Of a stretch of DNA of 34,454 nucleotides, positions 7,274 through 15,722 are shown piece by piece. This DNA comes from DAOMNN01 sp050486545 (GTDB lineage Bacteria > Pseudomonadota > Gammaproteobacteria > Burkholderiales > Rhodocyclaceae), in the NCBI GenBank assembly GCA_050486545.1, contig JBJHDM010000035.1:1-34454 (forward strand), in the 5' to 3' direction. The notes below the pieces were generated by a model. The model made no database searches, was not told where the DNA came from, and saw nothing but the letters and a program-made list of their open reading frames with translations. The stretch's first letter is position 1, and each line of letters opens with the position of its first letter. A program made the position numbers and the translations under genes.

Positions 7274-8080
7274 CTAGGCCTTCGTGTCGGTCGCCTGCGT
7301 CGGACCGCCCTCGGCTCCAGCCGCTCGCCTGGCGTCTTCGTCCGCAGGCGTTTCCGGCTCTTGCACACCGGAGGACACCCGATCGTCCGCGGGCTCTTGC
7401 CCGGCCGTCGTCTCTTGCTCCGGTACGCCCTGCTCGCTCGGCTCCTTCCGCTGCGTCGGCTCTTGAGCGGCTGGCGCCTCCTGCTCGGCCTGATCCGGCA
7501 CCTCGGACGCCCCCGTTGCCACACCGCGCTCGGGCGACGCTTCGCCTTCTGCGGACTTGCCAGCCTTGGCCCCCTCGGGACCGGCCTGCCCTTCGTGCGA
7601 ACGCTCCTCGGCGGAAGGCTCCGACGGTTCCGGAGACGTGGCGACGGCGGGCTCGCGTTCGGCCTGCGCGTCGTCAGCCTTGCCTGGCGCCGTGCCGGAG
7701 ACCTTCTCGTCCGAATGCTCGAGCACGACACCTTCACCCCCGTTCTTGCGTGCCGTCCCGTCGAGCAGCAATGCCGTGACGCGCTCCTTGAACACGTCGC
7801 GTGCACCGCCCGCAGACAGCCGCTCGTATCCGGACGACAGGTGCTCGAACAATTCCTTGTAGGACCCCGCCATCGACACGAACAGCGTCGCGGTCTTGTC
7901 GAAATGGCTCTCGACCTCGCGCTTGTATCCCGCAACCTCGTCTTTCTGGCGCTGCAACTCGCCTTCGAGTTCCTCGATGCGCTGCTTCGCGCCGCCACTT
8001 TGCCGCCCGACGAAAAAGCCGATCACGCCGGCGACCACCACCGCGACGATCGCAACCACCCACCACGTCTGTCCACTCAT
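7274..8080 (-). CDS. zapG: ZapG/YhcB-like (DUF1043) membrane protein with long acidic tail
   Basis: This 268-residue protein starts with one membrane helix (about residues 5-24) followed by GRQSGG, a coiled coil (about 30-60) and the DUF1043 core ending near residue 100 (HFDKTATLF, YKELFEHLSSGYERL). E. coli YhcB/ZapG is an inner-membrane protein linked to cell envelope growth and division, of about 130 residues. Here the core is followed by about 150 residues of Glu/Pro/Ala/Gln-rich low-complexity sequence, roughly doubling the length. The start at 8080 is preferred over an ATG at 8110 because GAGAGG lies 6 nt upstream and the membrane helix begins at once. It is divergent from the RNB exonuclease gene. 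Confidence 0.82.
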   Translation of the reverse strand: MSGQTWWVVAIVAVVVAGVIGFFVGRQSGGAKQRIEELEGELQRQKDEVAGYKREVESHFDKTATLFVSMAGSYKELFEHLSSGYERLSAGGARDVFKERVTALLLDGTARKNGGEGVVLEHSDEKVSGTAPGKADDAQAEREPAVATSPEPSEPSAEERSHEGQAGPEGAKAGKSAEGEASPERGVATGASEVPDQAEQEAPAAQEPTQRKEPSEQGVPEQETTAGQEPADDRVSSGVQEPETPADEDARRAAGAEGGPTQATDTKA

Positions 8081-8117
8081 CCTCTGCCTCTCGAAATTGT
8101 GCGGCGACATTCCGGAT

Positions 8118-8136
8118 GGATACGGGCTCCGTATCC
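8118..8136. promoter_or_regulatory. Perfect 8-bp inverted repeat upstream of the ZapG-like gene
   Basis: GGATACGG and CCGTATCC form a perfect 8-bp inverted repeat with a 3-nt centre, 38 nt upstream of the ZapG-like start in the 248-nt divergent intergenic region. As DNA it looks like an operator for a dimeric regulator. As RNA it would be a short stable hairpin in the leader of the minus-strand gene. The symmetry is observed; the role is not known. Nothing else firm is visible in 8081-8328. Confidence 0.4.
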
Positions 8137-8328
8137 TGGACGACGCCGACCGGGGCGCAGGGCCGTAGCCACACGGCGCCCGACCTCACGATTCACCAAG
8201 GGCGAAGTATACGCGGATCGCCGCTGTCATGCAGCGGCGGCGCGCACCGACAGGGCCCGCAATGGCCGCGCTGCCGCTACGCCGGCCTGCTAAACTGTCG
8301 GGTCGGGATTCGGGGAAAAGACAAGTCG

Positions 8329-10236
8329 ATGTTCGTGCTTTTTGAAGATGGCGGGGCTTTCAAGGCCGGGACGATCCTGGCCGACAACGACGCCTCGCTG
8401 CAGGTCGAGACGTCTCACGGCAAGCGCGTCAAGCTCAAGACCAGCCATGTGCTGATGCGCTTTCGCGAGCCGGCGCCGAGCGAACTGATCGACCGCGCGG
8501 AAGCGGGCGCCGAGGAACTCGACACCGACTTCCTCTGGGAAGTCTGTGGCGACGACGAGTTTTCGTTCGTCGACTTCGCGCAGGAGTATTACGGTCGTAC
8601 GCCGACGTCGGTCGAGTCGGCCACGGTGTTGCTACGGCTGCATTCCGCACCGATCCACTTCCACCGGAAGGGGCGCGGCCGGTTTCGCAAGGCCCCCGCC
8701 GAGATCCTGCAGGCCGCCCTGGCCGGCCTCGAAAAGAAGCGCCTGCAGGCCGAAGCGATGGAACGCATGCGTGCGGAACTCGTGGACGGGCGGCTACCGC
8801 CCGAACTGACCATGATGATGCCGCAATTGCTCTATCGGCCCGACCGCAACCGCATCGAGACCAAGGCGCTGGAAGCCGCCTGCGTGGATGCCGGCCTGTC
8901 CGCCCCCCGGCTGCTGCTCAAGTGCGGCGCCCTGGCATCGAGCTACGACTACCATCGCGACCGTTTCCTGTTCGAACACTTCCCGGACGGAACGAACTTT
9001 CCGCCTTTCGAGCACCCCACGGATCCCGAGGGCCTGCCACGCGCGGCGGTGGCCGCGTTCTCGATCGACGACGCGAGCACGACCGAGATCGACGACGCCT
9101 TTTCGGTCACCCCGCGCGAAGGCGGCGGCTGGTCGATCGGCATTCACATCGCCGCACCCGCGTTGGGTTTCTCCCGCAGTTCCACGCTCGATGAGATCGC
9201 CCGGCGACGCCTGTCCACCGTGTACATGCCGGGCAACAAGATCACGATGCTCCCCGACGAAGTGGTCGAGTGCTTCACGCTGGCCGCCGATCGCGACTGC
9301 CCGGCCGTTTCGCTGTATCTCGAAGTGACTCCGGCACTGGCCATCACGGGCATCGAGAGCCGCGTGGAGCGGGTTCCCATCGTCGCGAACCTGCGGCATC
9401 ACGATCTCGAGCCGGTCTTCAACGAACACACGCTGCTCAACGGCGGTCCGGACTTCGCGTGGAAGCGCGAGCTGACCCTGCTGTGGGACCTCGCCACGGT
9501 CCTGGAGGCCGGGCGCGGCAAGGCCAGCGTCAACATGAACCAGACCGACTACAGCTTCTACGTCGACTGGCAGACGCCTTCGCCGGACGGCCCCGGCTAC
9601 GTGACGATCAGCCAGCGTCGGCGCGGCTCGCCGCTCGACAAGCTCGTCTCCGAACTGATGATCCTGGCCAATTCGACCTGGGGCAAGATGCTCGCCGAGG
9701 CGGGCGTGGCCGCCCTGTATCGGGTCCAGAACGGCGGCAAGGTGCGGATGACGACCGCGGCCGAACCCCACGAGGCGCTCGGCGTCGACTGCTACGCCTG
9801 GTCGAGTTCGCCGCTGCGCCGCTACATCGACCTGGTCAATCAGTGGCAGATCGTCGCGATGCTGCGCGGACAGACCCCGGCATTCGCCCCGCGCTCGACC
9901 GATCTGATGGCGGCGATGCGCGACTTCGAACTCACCTATGCCGCGTATGCCGAGTTCCAGCGCCAGATGGAACGGTACTGGTGCCTGCGCTGGTTGCGTC
10001 AGCACGCCCGCAAGACGGTCGAGGCACGGGTCCTTCGCGACAACGTCGTGAAACTGGAAGACGTTCCGCTGGTCATCAAGGTACCTTCGCTACCCCTGCA
10101 GGTGCCCGGCAGCCGCATCCGGCTCGCCATCGAAGGAAGCGACCTGGTGGATGTCGACGTGCACGCACAGTACATTGAAACGCTCGCAGAGCCCGATCCG
10201 GAAGATGCCACCGAGTCGGTTTATGAAGGATCCTGA
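8329..10236 (+). CDS. RNB-domain exoribonuclease (RNase II/R family)
   Basis: This 635-residue protein carries a central RNB nuclease domain (about 235-530) for processive 3'-to-5' RNA degradation. The metal-binding loop reads DDASTTEIDDA (D247, E253, D255, D256). It corresponds to the D...D.DD cluster of E. coli RNase II, with Glu at the second acidic position. Other conserved parts are YMPGNKITMLP and the WSSSPLRRYIDLVNQWQI segment, whose arginines contact RNA in this family. The first 60 residues resemble a small OB-like cold-shock fold and the last 70 an S1-like domain. The start at 8329 is chosen because homology begins there; the open frame runs back to 7801 without plausible sequence. 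Ribosome-binding signal weak (GGGG 14-17 nt upstream). tonB follows 9 nt downstream. Confidence 0.9.
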   Translation: MFVLFEDGGAFKAGTILADNDASLQVETSHGKRVKLKTSHVLMRFREPAPSELIDRAEAGAEELDTDFLWEVCGDDEFSFVDFAQEYYGRTPTSVESATVLLRLHSAPIHFHRKGRGRFRKAPAEILQAALAGLEKKRLQAEAMERMRAELVDGRLPPELTMMMPQLLYRPDRNRIETKALEAACVDAGLSAPRLLLKCGALASSYDYHRDRFLFEHFPDGTNFPPFEHPTDPEGLPRAAVAAFSIDDASTTEIDDAFSVTPREGGGWSIGIHIAAPALGFSRSSTLDEIARRRLSTVYMPGNKITMLPDEVVECFTLAADRDCPAVSLYLEVTPALAITGIESRVERVPIVANLRHHDLEPVFNEHTLLNGGPDFAWKRELTLLWDLATVLEAGRGKASVNMNQTDYSFYVDWQTPSPDGPGYVTISQRRRGSPLDKLVSELMILANSTWGKMLAEAGVAALYRVQNGGKVRMTTAAEPHEALGVDCYAWSSSPLRRYIDLVNQWQIVAMLRGQTPAFAPRSTDLMAAMRDFELTYAAYAEFQRQMERYWCLRWLRQHARKTVEARVLRDNVVKLEDVPLVIKVPSLPLQVPGSRIRLAIEGSDLVDVDVHAQYIETLAEPDPEDATESVYEGS

Positions 10237-10245
10237 ACCCCGCAC

Positions 10246-11190
10246 ATGTCGTATAGCCTGAGCCTTCCGTCCGACCCGTGGCGCCTGCCCGTCGCAGCCG
10301 GCGGCCTCATGGCGACCCTTTTGGCGGACCGCAAGCTGCAAGTGGCGCTGTTCGTGTCCGTGCTGCTCCATGGCTTGCTGCTCACGCTGCACTTCACGAT
10401 GCCCGAGCGCGAGCAGGCTCGCGATCGCGACCGCGGCCTGGAAGTGGTCCTGGTGAATGCCCGGCATGCCCAGGCACCGGACCAGGCCGAGGCCCTTGCC
10501 CAGGCCAACCTCGACGGAGGCGGCACCGTCGAAACCGATGAGCGTCCCAGCACGCCGGTGCCCCCGCAGGAGACCCGACAGGAAGGCGACAGCATCGTGG
10601 ACGCCCAGAAGGCCGTTCCGGTCGAACGCCCGGCGCCACCTCCGGTGATCACGCAGCCCAAGCCGGCCAAGCCCGCTCCCACGGTCGCCCCCCAGCGCAA
10701 GGAGCCGGAACAGGTCGCAGAGGAAGCCCGGCCCGAGCCCCCGGTCACGTCGGGAATCGACCTGATGGACAGTATCGCGGCCATTGCACGCATGGAAGCG
10801 CAGATCGACCGCCAGTTGAACGAGTATGCCAAACGCCCGCGCAAGACCGTGATCGGCGCCCGCACGCGCGAACACCGCTTCGCGCAGTACCTGGAGGACT
10901 GGCGCCTGAAGGTCGAGCGCGTCGGCACCCTGAACTATCCCGACGCCGCCCGCGGTCGTCTGTACGGGAACCTGCTGCTGCTCGTCGCCATTCGCGCCGA
11001 CGGCTCGCTCGATCGCGTCGAGATCCAGCGCTCCTCGGGCCAGAAGGTGCTCGACGACGCGGCCATCCGCATCGTCGAACTGGCCGCTCCGTTCGCCCCC
11101 TTCCCGCCGGACATCCGAACCGACACCGACATCATCGAAATCGTGCGAACCTGGAACTTCACGAACTCCGATCAGTTCCGCACCCGCTGA
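10246..11190 (+). CDS. tonB: TonB-family energy transducer
   Basis: This 314-residue protein has TonB architecture: a short cytoplasmic N-terminus, one membrane anchor (about residues 30-50), a long Pro/Glu/Lys/Ala-rich periplasmic spacer (about 90-165) and a C-terminal TonB_C domain (about 215-312). The latter has the conserved YP.AARGRLYG, a strand rich in alternating hydrophobics, SSGQKVLDDAA and a final RTWNF. TonB couples the proton-motive force, through ExbBD, to outer-membrane receptors. Neither exbB/exbD nor a receptor gene is in the window, and a homologue with another partner cannot be excluded. In betaproteobacteria this version commonly lies between an RNB exonuclease gene and aroE, as here. 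The start at 10246 lacks a good Shine-Dalgarno sequence (AGGA is about 15 nt away). Confidence 0.85.
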   Translation: MSYSLSLPSDPWRLPVAAGGLMATLLADRKLQVALFVSVLLHGLLLTLHFTMPEREQARDRDRGLEVVLVNARHAQAPDQAEALAQANLDGGGTVETDERPSTPVPPQETRQEGDSIVDAQKAVPVERPAPPPVITQPKPAKPAPTVAPQRKEPEQVAEEARPEPPVTSGIDLMDSIAAIARMEAQIDRQLNEYAKRPRKTVIGARTREHRFAQYLEDWRLKVERVGTLNYPDAARGRLYGNLLLLVAIRADGSLDRVEIQRSSGQKVLDDAAIRIVELAAPFAPFPPDIRTDTDIIEIVRTWNFTNSDQFRTR

Positions 11191-11213
11191 ACCCCGGAAG
11201 GATTGCGAACCAA

Positions 11214-12047
11214 ATGGACCGCTACGCCGTCATCGGAAATCCCGTCGCGCACAGCAAGTCGCCGCAGATCCATGCAGCGTTCGCTCTGCAGACCGGGCAG
11301 TCGCTCGAGTACGGAACCGTGCTCGCTCCGCTCGACGGATTCGCCGCCGCGGTACGGCAATTCCGTGAAGCCGGCGGGCGTGGCATGAACGTCACGGTAC
11401 CGTTCAAGCTCGAGGCGTTCGATCTGTCCGACGTCCGCTCACCCCGCGCGGAAGCGGCCGGCGCGGTCAATACCCTGGCTTTCGATCGCGGGCAGGTGTT
11501 CGGCGACAACACCGACGGCTCGGGCCTGGTGCGGGACCTGATCGACAACCTTTCCTGCCCGCTTCGCGGGCGTCGCATCCTGCTGCTCGGTGCCGGCGGG
11601 GCGGCGCGCGGTGCCCTGTTGCCACTGTTGGCCGAAGCGCCGGAAAGTCTCACGATCGCCAACCGCACGGCCTCCAAGGCCGCCCAGCTGGCGGAACGGT
11701 TCCGCACGTACGCACCGGTCGCGGTGGTGCATGGATGCGGCTTCGAAGCACTCCGGGGCCGCCGATTCGACCTCGTCATCAACGCCACCTCGTCCAGCCT
11801 CGCCGACCAGGCCCCCGCTCTGCCAACCGGAATCTTCGCGCCCGGAGCGCTGGCCTACGACATGATGTACGGCCGCGGCGACACCCCCTTCCTGGCCGCC
11901 GCACGCGCCGATGGCGCACAGCGCCTGGCCGATGGAATCGGCATGCTGGTCGAGCAGGCGGCCGAGAGCTTCCTGTTGTGGCGCGGCGTACGGCCCGACA
12001 CCCGGACGGTCCTGGAGGGTCTGCGGCGCCAGCTCGCACATCCATGA
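11214..12047 (+). CDS. aroE: Shikimate dehydrogenase (NADP+)
   Basis: This 277-residue enzyme reduces 3-dehydroshikimate to shikimate in chorismate and aromatic amino acid synthesis. The substrate domain shows GNPVAHSKSP (shikimate-binding serines) and NVTVPFK with catalytic K65; D101 in DNTDG is the second catalytic residue. The nucleotide loop is GAGGAA (126-131), followed by an NRT segment that favours NADP. The C-terminal YDMMYG and GIGMLVEQAAESF motifs are typical. Length is normal for AroE. GGAAGGA lies 11 nt upstream of the ATG. The stop overlaps the mtgA start (ATGA), coupling the two. Confidence 0.97.
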   Translation: MDRYAVIGNPVAHSKSPQIHAAFALQTGQSLEYGTVLAPLDGFAAAVRQFREAGGRGMNVTVPFKLEAFDLSDVRSPRAEAAGAVNTLAFDRGQVFGDNTDGSGLVRDLIDNLSCPLRGRRILLLGAGGAARGALLPLLAEAPESLTIANRTASKAAQLAERFRTYAPVAVVHGCGFEALRGRRFDLVINATSSSLADQAPALPTGIFAPGALAYDMMYGRGDTPFLAAARADGAQRLADGIGMLVEQAAESFLLWRGVRPDTRTVLEGLRRQLAHP

Positions 12048-12736
12048 GGCGTGCGCTGCGCACAGCCGCATGGGCAACCCTCGCCTGTGCCGCGGCACTC
12101 CTCGTGATCCAGGGCTGGTTCTTCGCCCACATCTGGTGGTGGAAGGACCGCGACCCGACCAGCACGCGCTTCATGCGCCTCCAGCTTGCCGAGTTGCGCC
12201 AGACGGACCCGCAGACCAGCCTACGGCATCACTGGATCCCCTACGAGCAAATCTCCATCCACCTCAAACGTGCGGTCGTCGCGGCCGAGGACGACCGCTT
12301 CCTCGATCACCGCGGTTTCGACTGGCAGGGCATCCAGCACGCGATCGAACGCAATCGTCGATCCGGCGCAGCCGTCGCCGGCGGGTCGACGATTTCCCAG
12401 CAGCTCGCCAAGAACCTGTTCCTGTCACCGCAGCGCAGCTACGTGCGCAAGGCGCAGGAGGCCGCCATCACGGTCATGATCGAATCGACCTGGAGCAAGC
12501 GCAGGATTCTCGAGGTCTATCTGAACGTGGTCGAATGGGGCGAAGGGGTTTTCGGTGCCGAAGCGGCGGCACAGCATTACTTCGGGCTATCGGCCGACCG
12601 GCTGGGCCCGGCCGAAGCCACGCGCCTTGCCGTCAAGCTGCCGAACCCGCGGCGCTTCGAGCGCGAGTTCGGCGCCCGCCAGCAACGGCATGCCGACCGC
12701 GTGCGCGCACGCATGCATCGCTCCCGTATCCCCTGA
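12044..12736 (+). CDS. mtgA: Monofunctional biosynthetic peptidoglycan transglycosylase
   Basis: This 230-residue GT51 enzyme polymerises lipid II into glycan strands on the periplasmic face of the inner membrane. One N-terminal membrane helix (about 8-30) is followed directly by the GT51 domain. The catalytic glutamate is E82 in VVAAEDDRFLDH. GGSTISQQLAKN (113-124), the RKAQEA helix, and ILEVYLNVVEWG with GAEAAAQHYF are the remaining family motifs. There is no transpeptidase domain, so it is the monofunctional form. The aroE-mtgA arrangement with overlapping codons is common in betaproteobacteria. Confidence 0.97.
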   Translation: MRRALRTAAWATLACAAALLVIQGWFFAHIWWWKDRDPTSTRFMRLQLAELRQTDPQTSLRHHWIPYEQISIHLKRAVVAAEDDRFLDHRGFDWQGIQHAIERNRRSGAAVAGGSTISQQLAKNLFLSPQRSYVRKAQEAAITVMIESTWSKRRILEVYLNVVEWGEGVFGAEAAAQHYFGLSADRLGPAEATRLAVKLPNPRRFEREFGARQQRHADRVRARMHRSRIP

Positions 12737-12816
12737 AACGCCGCCCCCGCAGGAACGCACTGCGGACGGTCGCCCGGCCGAAACACGGGCAGCGCCCGCA
12801 GACGGAAAAGTTTTTG

Positions 12817-12863
12817 TGCACGTGCAAAATCCGTTCGCACAGGCGCAAGCAAGTCCGTAGAAT
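12817..12863 (+). promoter_or_regulatory. Candidate mgtE promoter with upstream palindrome
   Basis: In the 162-nt gap before mgtE, TTCGCA (12834-12839) and TAGAAT (12858-12863) are separated by 18 nt and resemble sigma-70 -35 and -10 boxes. Just upstream is the perfect 10-bp palindrome TGCACGTGCA (12817-12826), within an AT-rich stretch. The -10-like box lies 35 nt before the start codon. No mgtE-type riboswitch (M-box) fold is evident, and this space is too short for one. Confidence 0.4.
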
Positions 12864-12898
12864 TTCGTCTTTCACGCCTTCTCGCCATCGAGCACCTC

Positions 12899-14341
12899 AT
12901 GTCGCTGCACGACGAGCACCATCCTGACGACATCCAGCGCCACCTGCGCGAAGTGCAGGAACTGCTGGCCCGCCACAAGGTGGTCGAGGACCTCGTCCAT
13001 CGGCAGGAGATGCCGCGCCACGATCTGGTCGAAACCCTCGTCCACAAGCAGCACGTCGCCGAGTTGCAGAACCGTCTCGACGAGCTTCATCCGGCCGATA
13101 TCGCCTTCATTCTGGAGGCCCTGCCGCTCGAAGACCGCCTGTTCGTCTGGGACCTGGTCAAGGCCGAGCGCGACGGCGAGATCCTGCTGGAGGTGTCGGA
13201 CGCGGTCCGCGAGTCGCTGATCGAGACGATGGACCCGGAGGAGCTGAAGGCCGCGGCCGAGTCGCTCGACGCCGACGAGCTGGCCGACCTCGCCCCCGAC
13301 CTGCCGCCCGAAGTCATGCAGGACGTGTTCCAGTCGCTCGACAGCGAGGGGCGCGAGCAGTTGCGTGCGGCAATGTCCTACCCGGAGGACACCGTCGGCG
13401 CGCTGATGGACTTCGACATGGTCACCGTCCGGGAGGACGTGACCCTGGAGGTGGTGCTGCGCTACCTGCGCCGCTTCGAGGAGCTGCCCGACCATACCGA
13501 CAAGCTCTTCGTCGTCGATCGCGAGGAACATCTGCGAGGCATCCTGACGCTGGAACAGTTGCTCATCAACGATCCCGAAAAGCTGGTCGGCGACGTCATG
13601 CGCACCGAGACCGTGATCAGTTTCGAACCGGGCGACGATGCGGACGACGCGGCACAGGCCTTCGAGCGGTACGACCTCATCTCGGCGCCGGTCGTCGACG
13701 GCGAGCACCGCGTCATCGGGCGCCTGACCGTCGCCGACGTCGTCGACTACATCCGCGAGGAAAGCGAGCAGGAACTGCTGAACCAGGCCGGTCTGCGCGA
13801 GGAGGAAGACATCTTCGCGTCCGTTTGGGACTCGGTGAAGAACCGCTGGGCGTGGCTGGCGATCAACATGGTCACGGCAATCATCGCGTCGCGCGTGATC
13901 GGCGCCTTCGAGGGCTCGATCGAAAAGCTCGTCGCGCTGGCCGCACTGATGCCGATCGTCGCCGGAATCGGTGGCAATTCGGGCAACCAGACGATCACGA
14001 TGATCGTGCGCGCAATCGCGATGGGGCAGGTCGAGCACTCGGCGATGAAACGGCTGATCCGCAAGGAAATGGGGGTCGCCGTCGTCAATGGCCTGTTCTG
14101 GGGCGGCTTCCTGGGGCTGTTGGCCTGGTGGCTCTACGGCAGCTGGGAACTCGGGCTCGTGATGACCGCGGCGATGACGCTCAACCTGTTGCTGGCTGCC
14201 AGCGCAGGCGTGCTGATCCCGATGATTCGTACACGACTCGGACGCGATCCCGCGCTCGGCAGCTCGGTGATGATCACCGGGCTGACCGACTCGGGCGGCT
14301 TCTTCATCTTTCTCGGACTGGCGACGATCTTCCTGCTGTGA
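12899..14341 (+). CDS. mgtE: Magnesium transporter MgtE
   Basis: This 480-residue protein has the complete MgtE layout: an acidic helical N domain (about 30-180), two CBS domains (about 185-320) that act as the cytoplasmic Mg2+ sensor in known structures, a plug helix, and five membrane helices (about 345-480). The pore signature PIVAGIGGNSGNQT is present, as is the DSGGFFIFLGLA ending that carries the pore aspartate. It forms a homodimeric Mg2+ channel in the inner membrane, gated by intracellular Mg2+. Length is normal. It has its own probable promoter after mtgA and is convergent with hemL. Confidence 0.97.
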   Translation: MSLHDEHHPDDIQRHLREVQELLARHKVVEDLVHRQEMPRHDLVETLVHKQHVAELQNRLDELHPADIAFILEALPLEDRLFVWDLVKAERDGEILLEVSDAVRESLIETMDPEELKAAAESLDADELADLAPDLPPEVMQDVFQSLDSEGREQLRAAMSYPEDTVGALMDFDMVTVREDVTLEVVLRYLRRFEELPDHTDKLFVVDREEHLRGILTLEQLLINDPEKLVGDVMRTETVISFEPGDDADDAAQAFERYDLISAPVVDGEHRVIGRLTVADVVDYIREESEQELLNQAGLREEEDIFASVWDSVKNRWAWLAINMVTAIIASRVIGAFEGSIEKLVALAALMPIVAGIGGNSGNQTITMIVRAIAMGQVEHSAMKRLIRKEMGVAVVNGLFWGGFLGLLAWWLYGSWELGLVMTAAMTLNLLLAASAGVLIPMIRTRLGRDPALGSSVMITGLTDSGGFFIFLGLATIFLL

Positions 14342-14383
14342 TGGACTCGCCGCAACGGTCCCGGCGGGCCGCAGCGGCTTTGC

Positions 14384-15673
14384 TCAGGCTCGGTTCCAGC
14401 CGGCGAATACGTCGCGTGCGGCCGCGATCGTCGCATCGATATCCTCGGCCGTGTGCGCGGCGGACACGAACCCCGCCTCGAAGGCCGACGGCGCGAAGTA
14501 ATGGCCGGCCTGCAGCATCGCGTGGAAGAAGCGGTTGAACGCCTCGCGGTCGCAGGCGGTCACTTCTGCGTAGGAGCGCGGTACGCGTTCGCCGAAATAC
14601 AGGCCGAACATTCCGCCGACCGAATCGGCACAGAAGGGCAGGCCGTGCTCCCGCGCCGCGGCGGAAAGCCCATCGACCAGTTGCACGGCACGCGCGGCAA
14701 GCGTGTCATAGAAGCCCGGCTCGGAGAGCAGCTTCAGCGACGCGAGCCCGGCGGCGACCGCGACGGGGCTGCCCGACAACGTACCGGCCTGGTAGACCGA
14801 ACCGAGCGGAGCGATCGCCTCCATGACGTCGCGACGCCCGCCGAAGGCCCCGACCGGCATGCCGCCACCGATGACCTTGCCCAGCGTGGTCAGGTCCGGC
14901 GTGATTCCATACAACCCCTGCACGCCCTGCGGCCCGACACGAAAGCCGGTCATGACCTCGTCGAAGATCAGCAGCGCGCCGTGCGCGGTGCACAGACGAC
15001 GCAGCCCCCCGAGGAAGCCGGGGTCGGGCTTGATGAGGTTCATGTTGCCGGCGACCGGCTCGACGATGACGGCCGCGATCTCCTTGCCGCGCGCCTCGAA
15101 CACCTTCTCGATGCCCTCCAGATCGTTGAAGTCGAGCACGATCGTATGTTTGGCGAAGTCGGCCGGCACGCCGCCCGAGGACGGATTGCCGAAGGTCAGC
15201 AGACCGGATCCGGCCTTCACCAGCAGGCTGTCCGCGTGTCCGTGGTAGCAACCCTCGAACTTGACGATCGCGTCACGCCCGGTGAAGCCGCGCGCCAGCC
15301 GAATCGCGCTCATCGTCGCCTCGGTGCCCGAGCTGACCAAGCGCACCATCTCGACCGAGGGCAGCAAGGCACAGATCCGCTCGGCCATCTCGATCTCGCC
15401 TTCGGTCGGGGCGCCGAACGACAGCCCGCGCAGCGCCGCCTCGCGCACCGCCTCGACGATCGCCGGATGGGCATGCCCGGCGATGGCCGGCCCCCACGAG
15501 CCCACATAGTCGATATAGCACGCGCCATCGGCATCCCAGACCCGCGCACCCTCGGCGCGCTCGATGAAGCGCGGCGTTCCGCCCACCGATCGGAAGGCGC
15601 GGACCGGGGAATTGACACCTCCCGGGATCGTTTTCTGGGCTCGGGCAAATAGGGCTTCGTTTCTGCTGTTCAT
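14384..15673 (-). CDS. hemL: Glutamate-1-semialdehyde 2,1-aminomutase
   Basis: This 429-residue PLP enzyme converts glutamate-1-semialdehyde to 5-aminolevulinate, the last step of the C5 route to haem. Evidence includes the N-terminal PGGVNSPVRAF, the substrate-loop GSWGPAIAGHAHP, SSGTEATMSAIRLARG for phosphate binding, FEGCYHGHAD, the cofactor aspartate in IFDEVMTGFR, and the Schiff-base lysine K266 in TLGKVIGGGMPVGAFGG. Length and motif order are normal. The start at 15673 is fixed by homology; the frame stays open upstream to 15826 but that part overlaps thiE and is not conserved. It lies 49 nt downstream of thiE on the same strand, so thiD-thiE-hemL are likely cotranscribed. Confidence 0.97.
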   Translation of the reverse strand: MNSRNEALFARAQKTIPGGVNSPVRAFRSVGGTPRFIERAEGARVWDADGACYIDYVGSWGPAIAGHAHPAIVEAVREAALRGLSFGAPTEGEIEMAERICALLPSVEMVRLVSSGTEATMSAIRLARGFTGRDAIVKFEGCYHGHADSLLVKAGSGLLTFGNPSSGGVPADFAKHTIVLDFNDLEGIEKVFEARGKEIAAVIVEPVAGNMNLIKPDPGFLGGLRRLCTAHGALLIFDEVMTGFRVGPQGVQGLYGITPDLTTLGKVIGGGMPVGAFGGRRDVMEAIAPLGSVYQAGTLSGSPVAVAAGLASLKLLSEPGFYDTLAARAVQLVDGLSAAAREHGLPFCADSVGGMFGLYFGERVPRSYAEVTACDREAFNRFFHAMLQAGHYFAPSAFEAGFVSAAHTAEDIDATIAAARDVFAGWNRA

Positions 15674-15722
15674 ATCAATCGGCCACTTCTTGTCAGTCGG
15701 AATCGGGAACCGAATTGTCGCC

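Noticed and set aside
7801..8328. Upstream part of the open frame containing the RNB gene
   Set aside because: It overlaps the ZapG-like gene on the other strand and encodes Arg/Thr/Pro-rich sequence without homology; the RNB protein starts at 8329.
8794..10005. 403-codon minus-strand frame opposite the RNB exonuclease
   Set aside because: It runs across the catalytic RNB domain on the other strand and has no recognisable content.
14453..15652. 399-codon plus-strand frame opposite hemL
   Set aside because: hemL motifs are complete on the minus strand; the plus frame is a codon-bias shadow.
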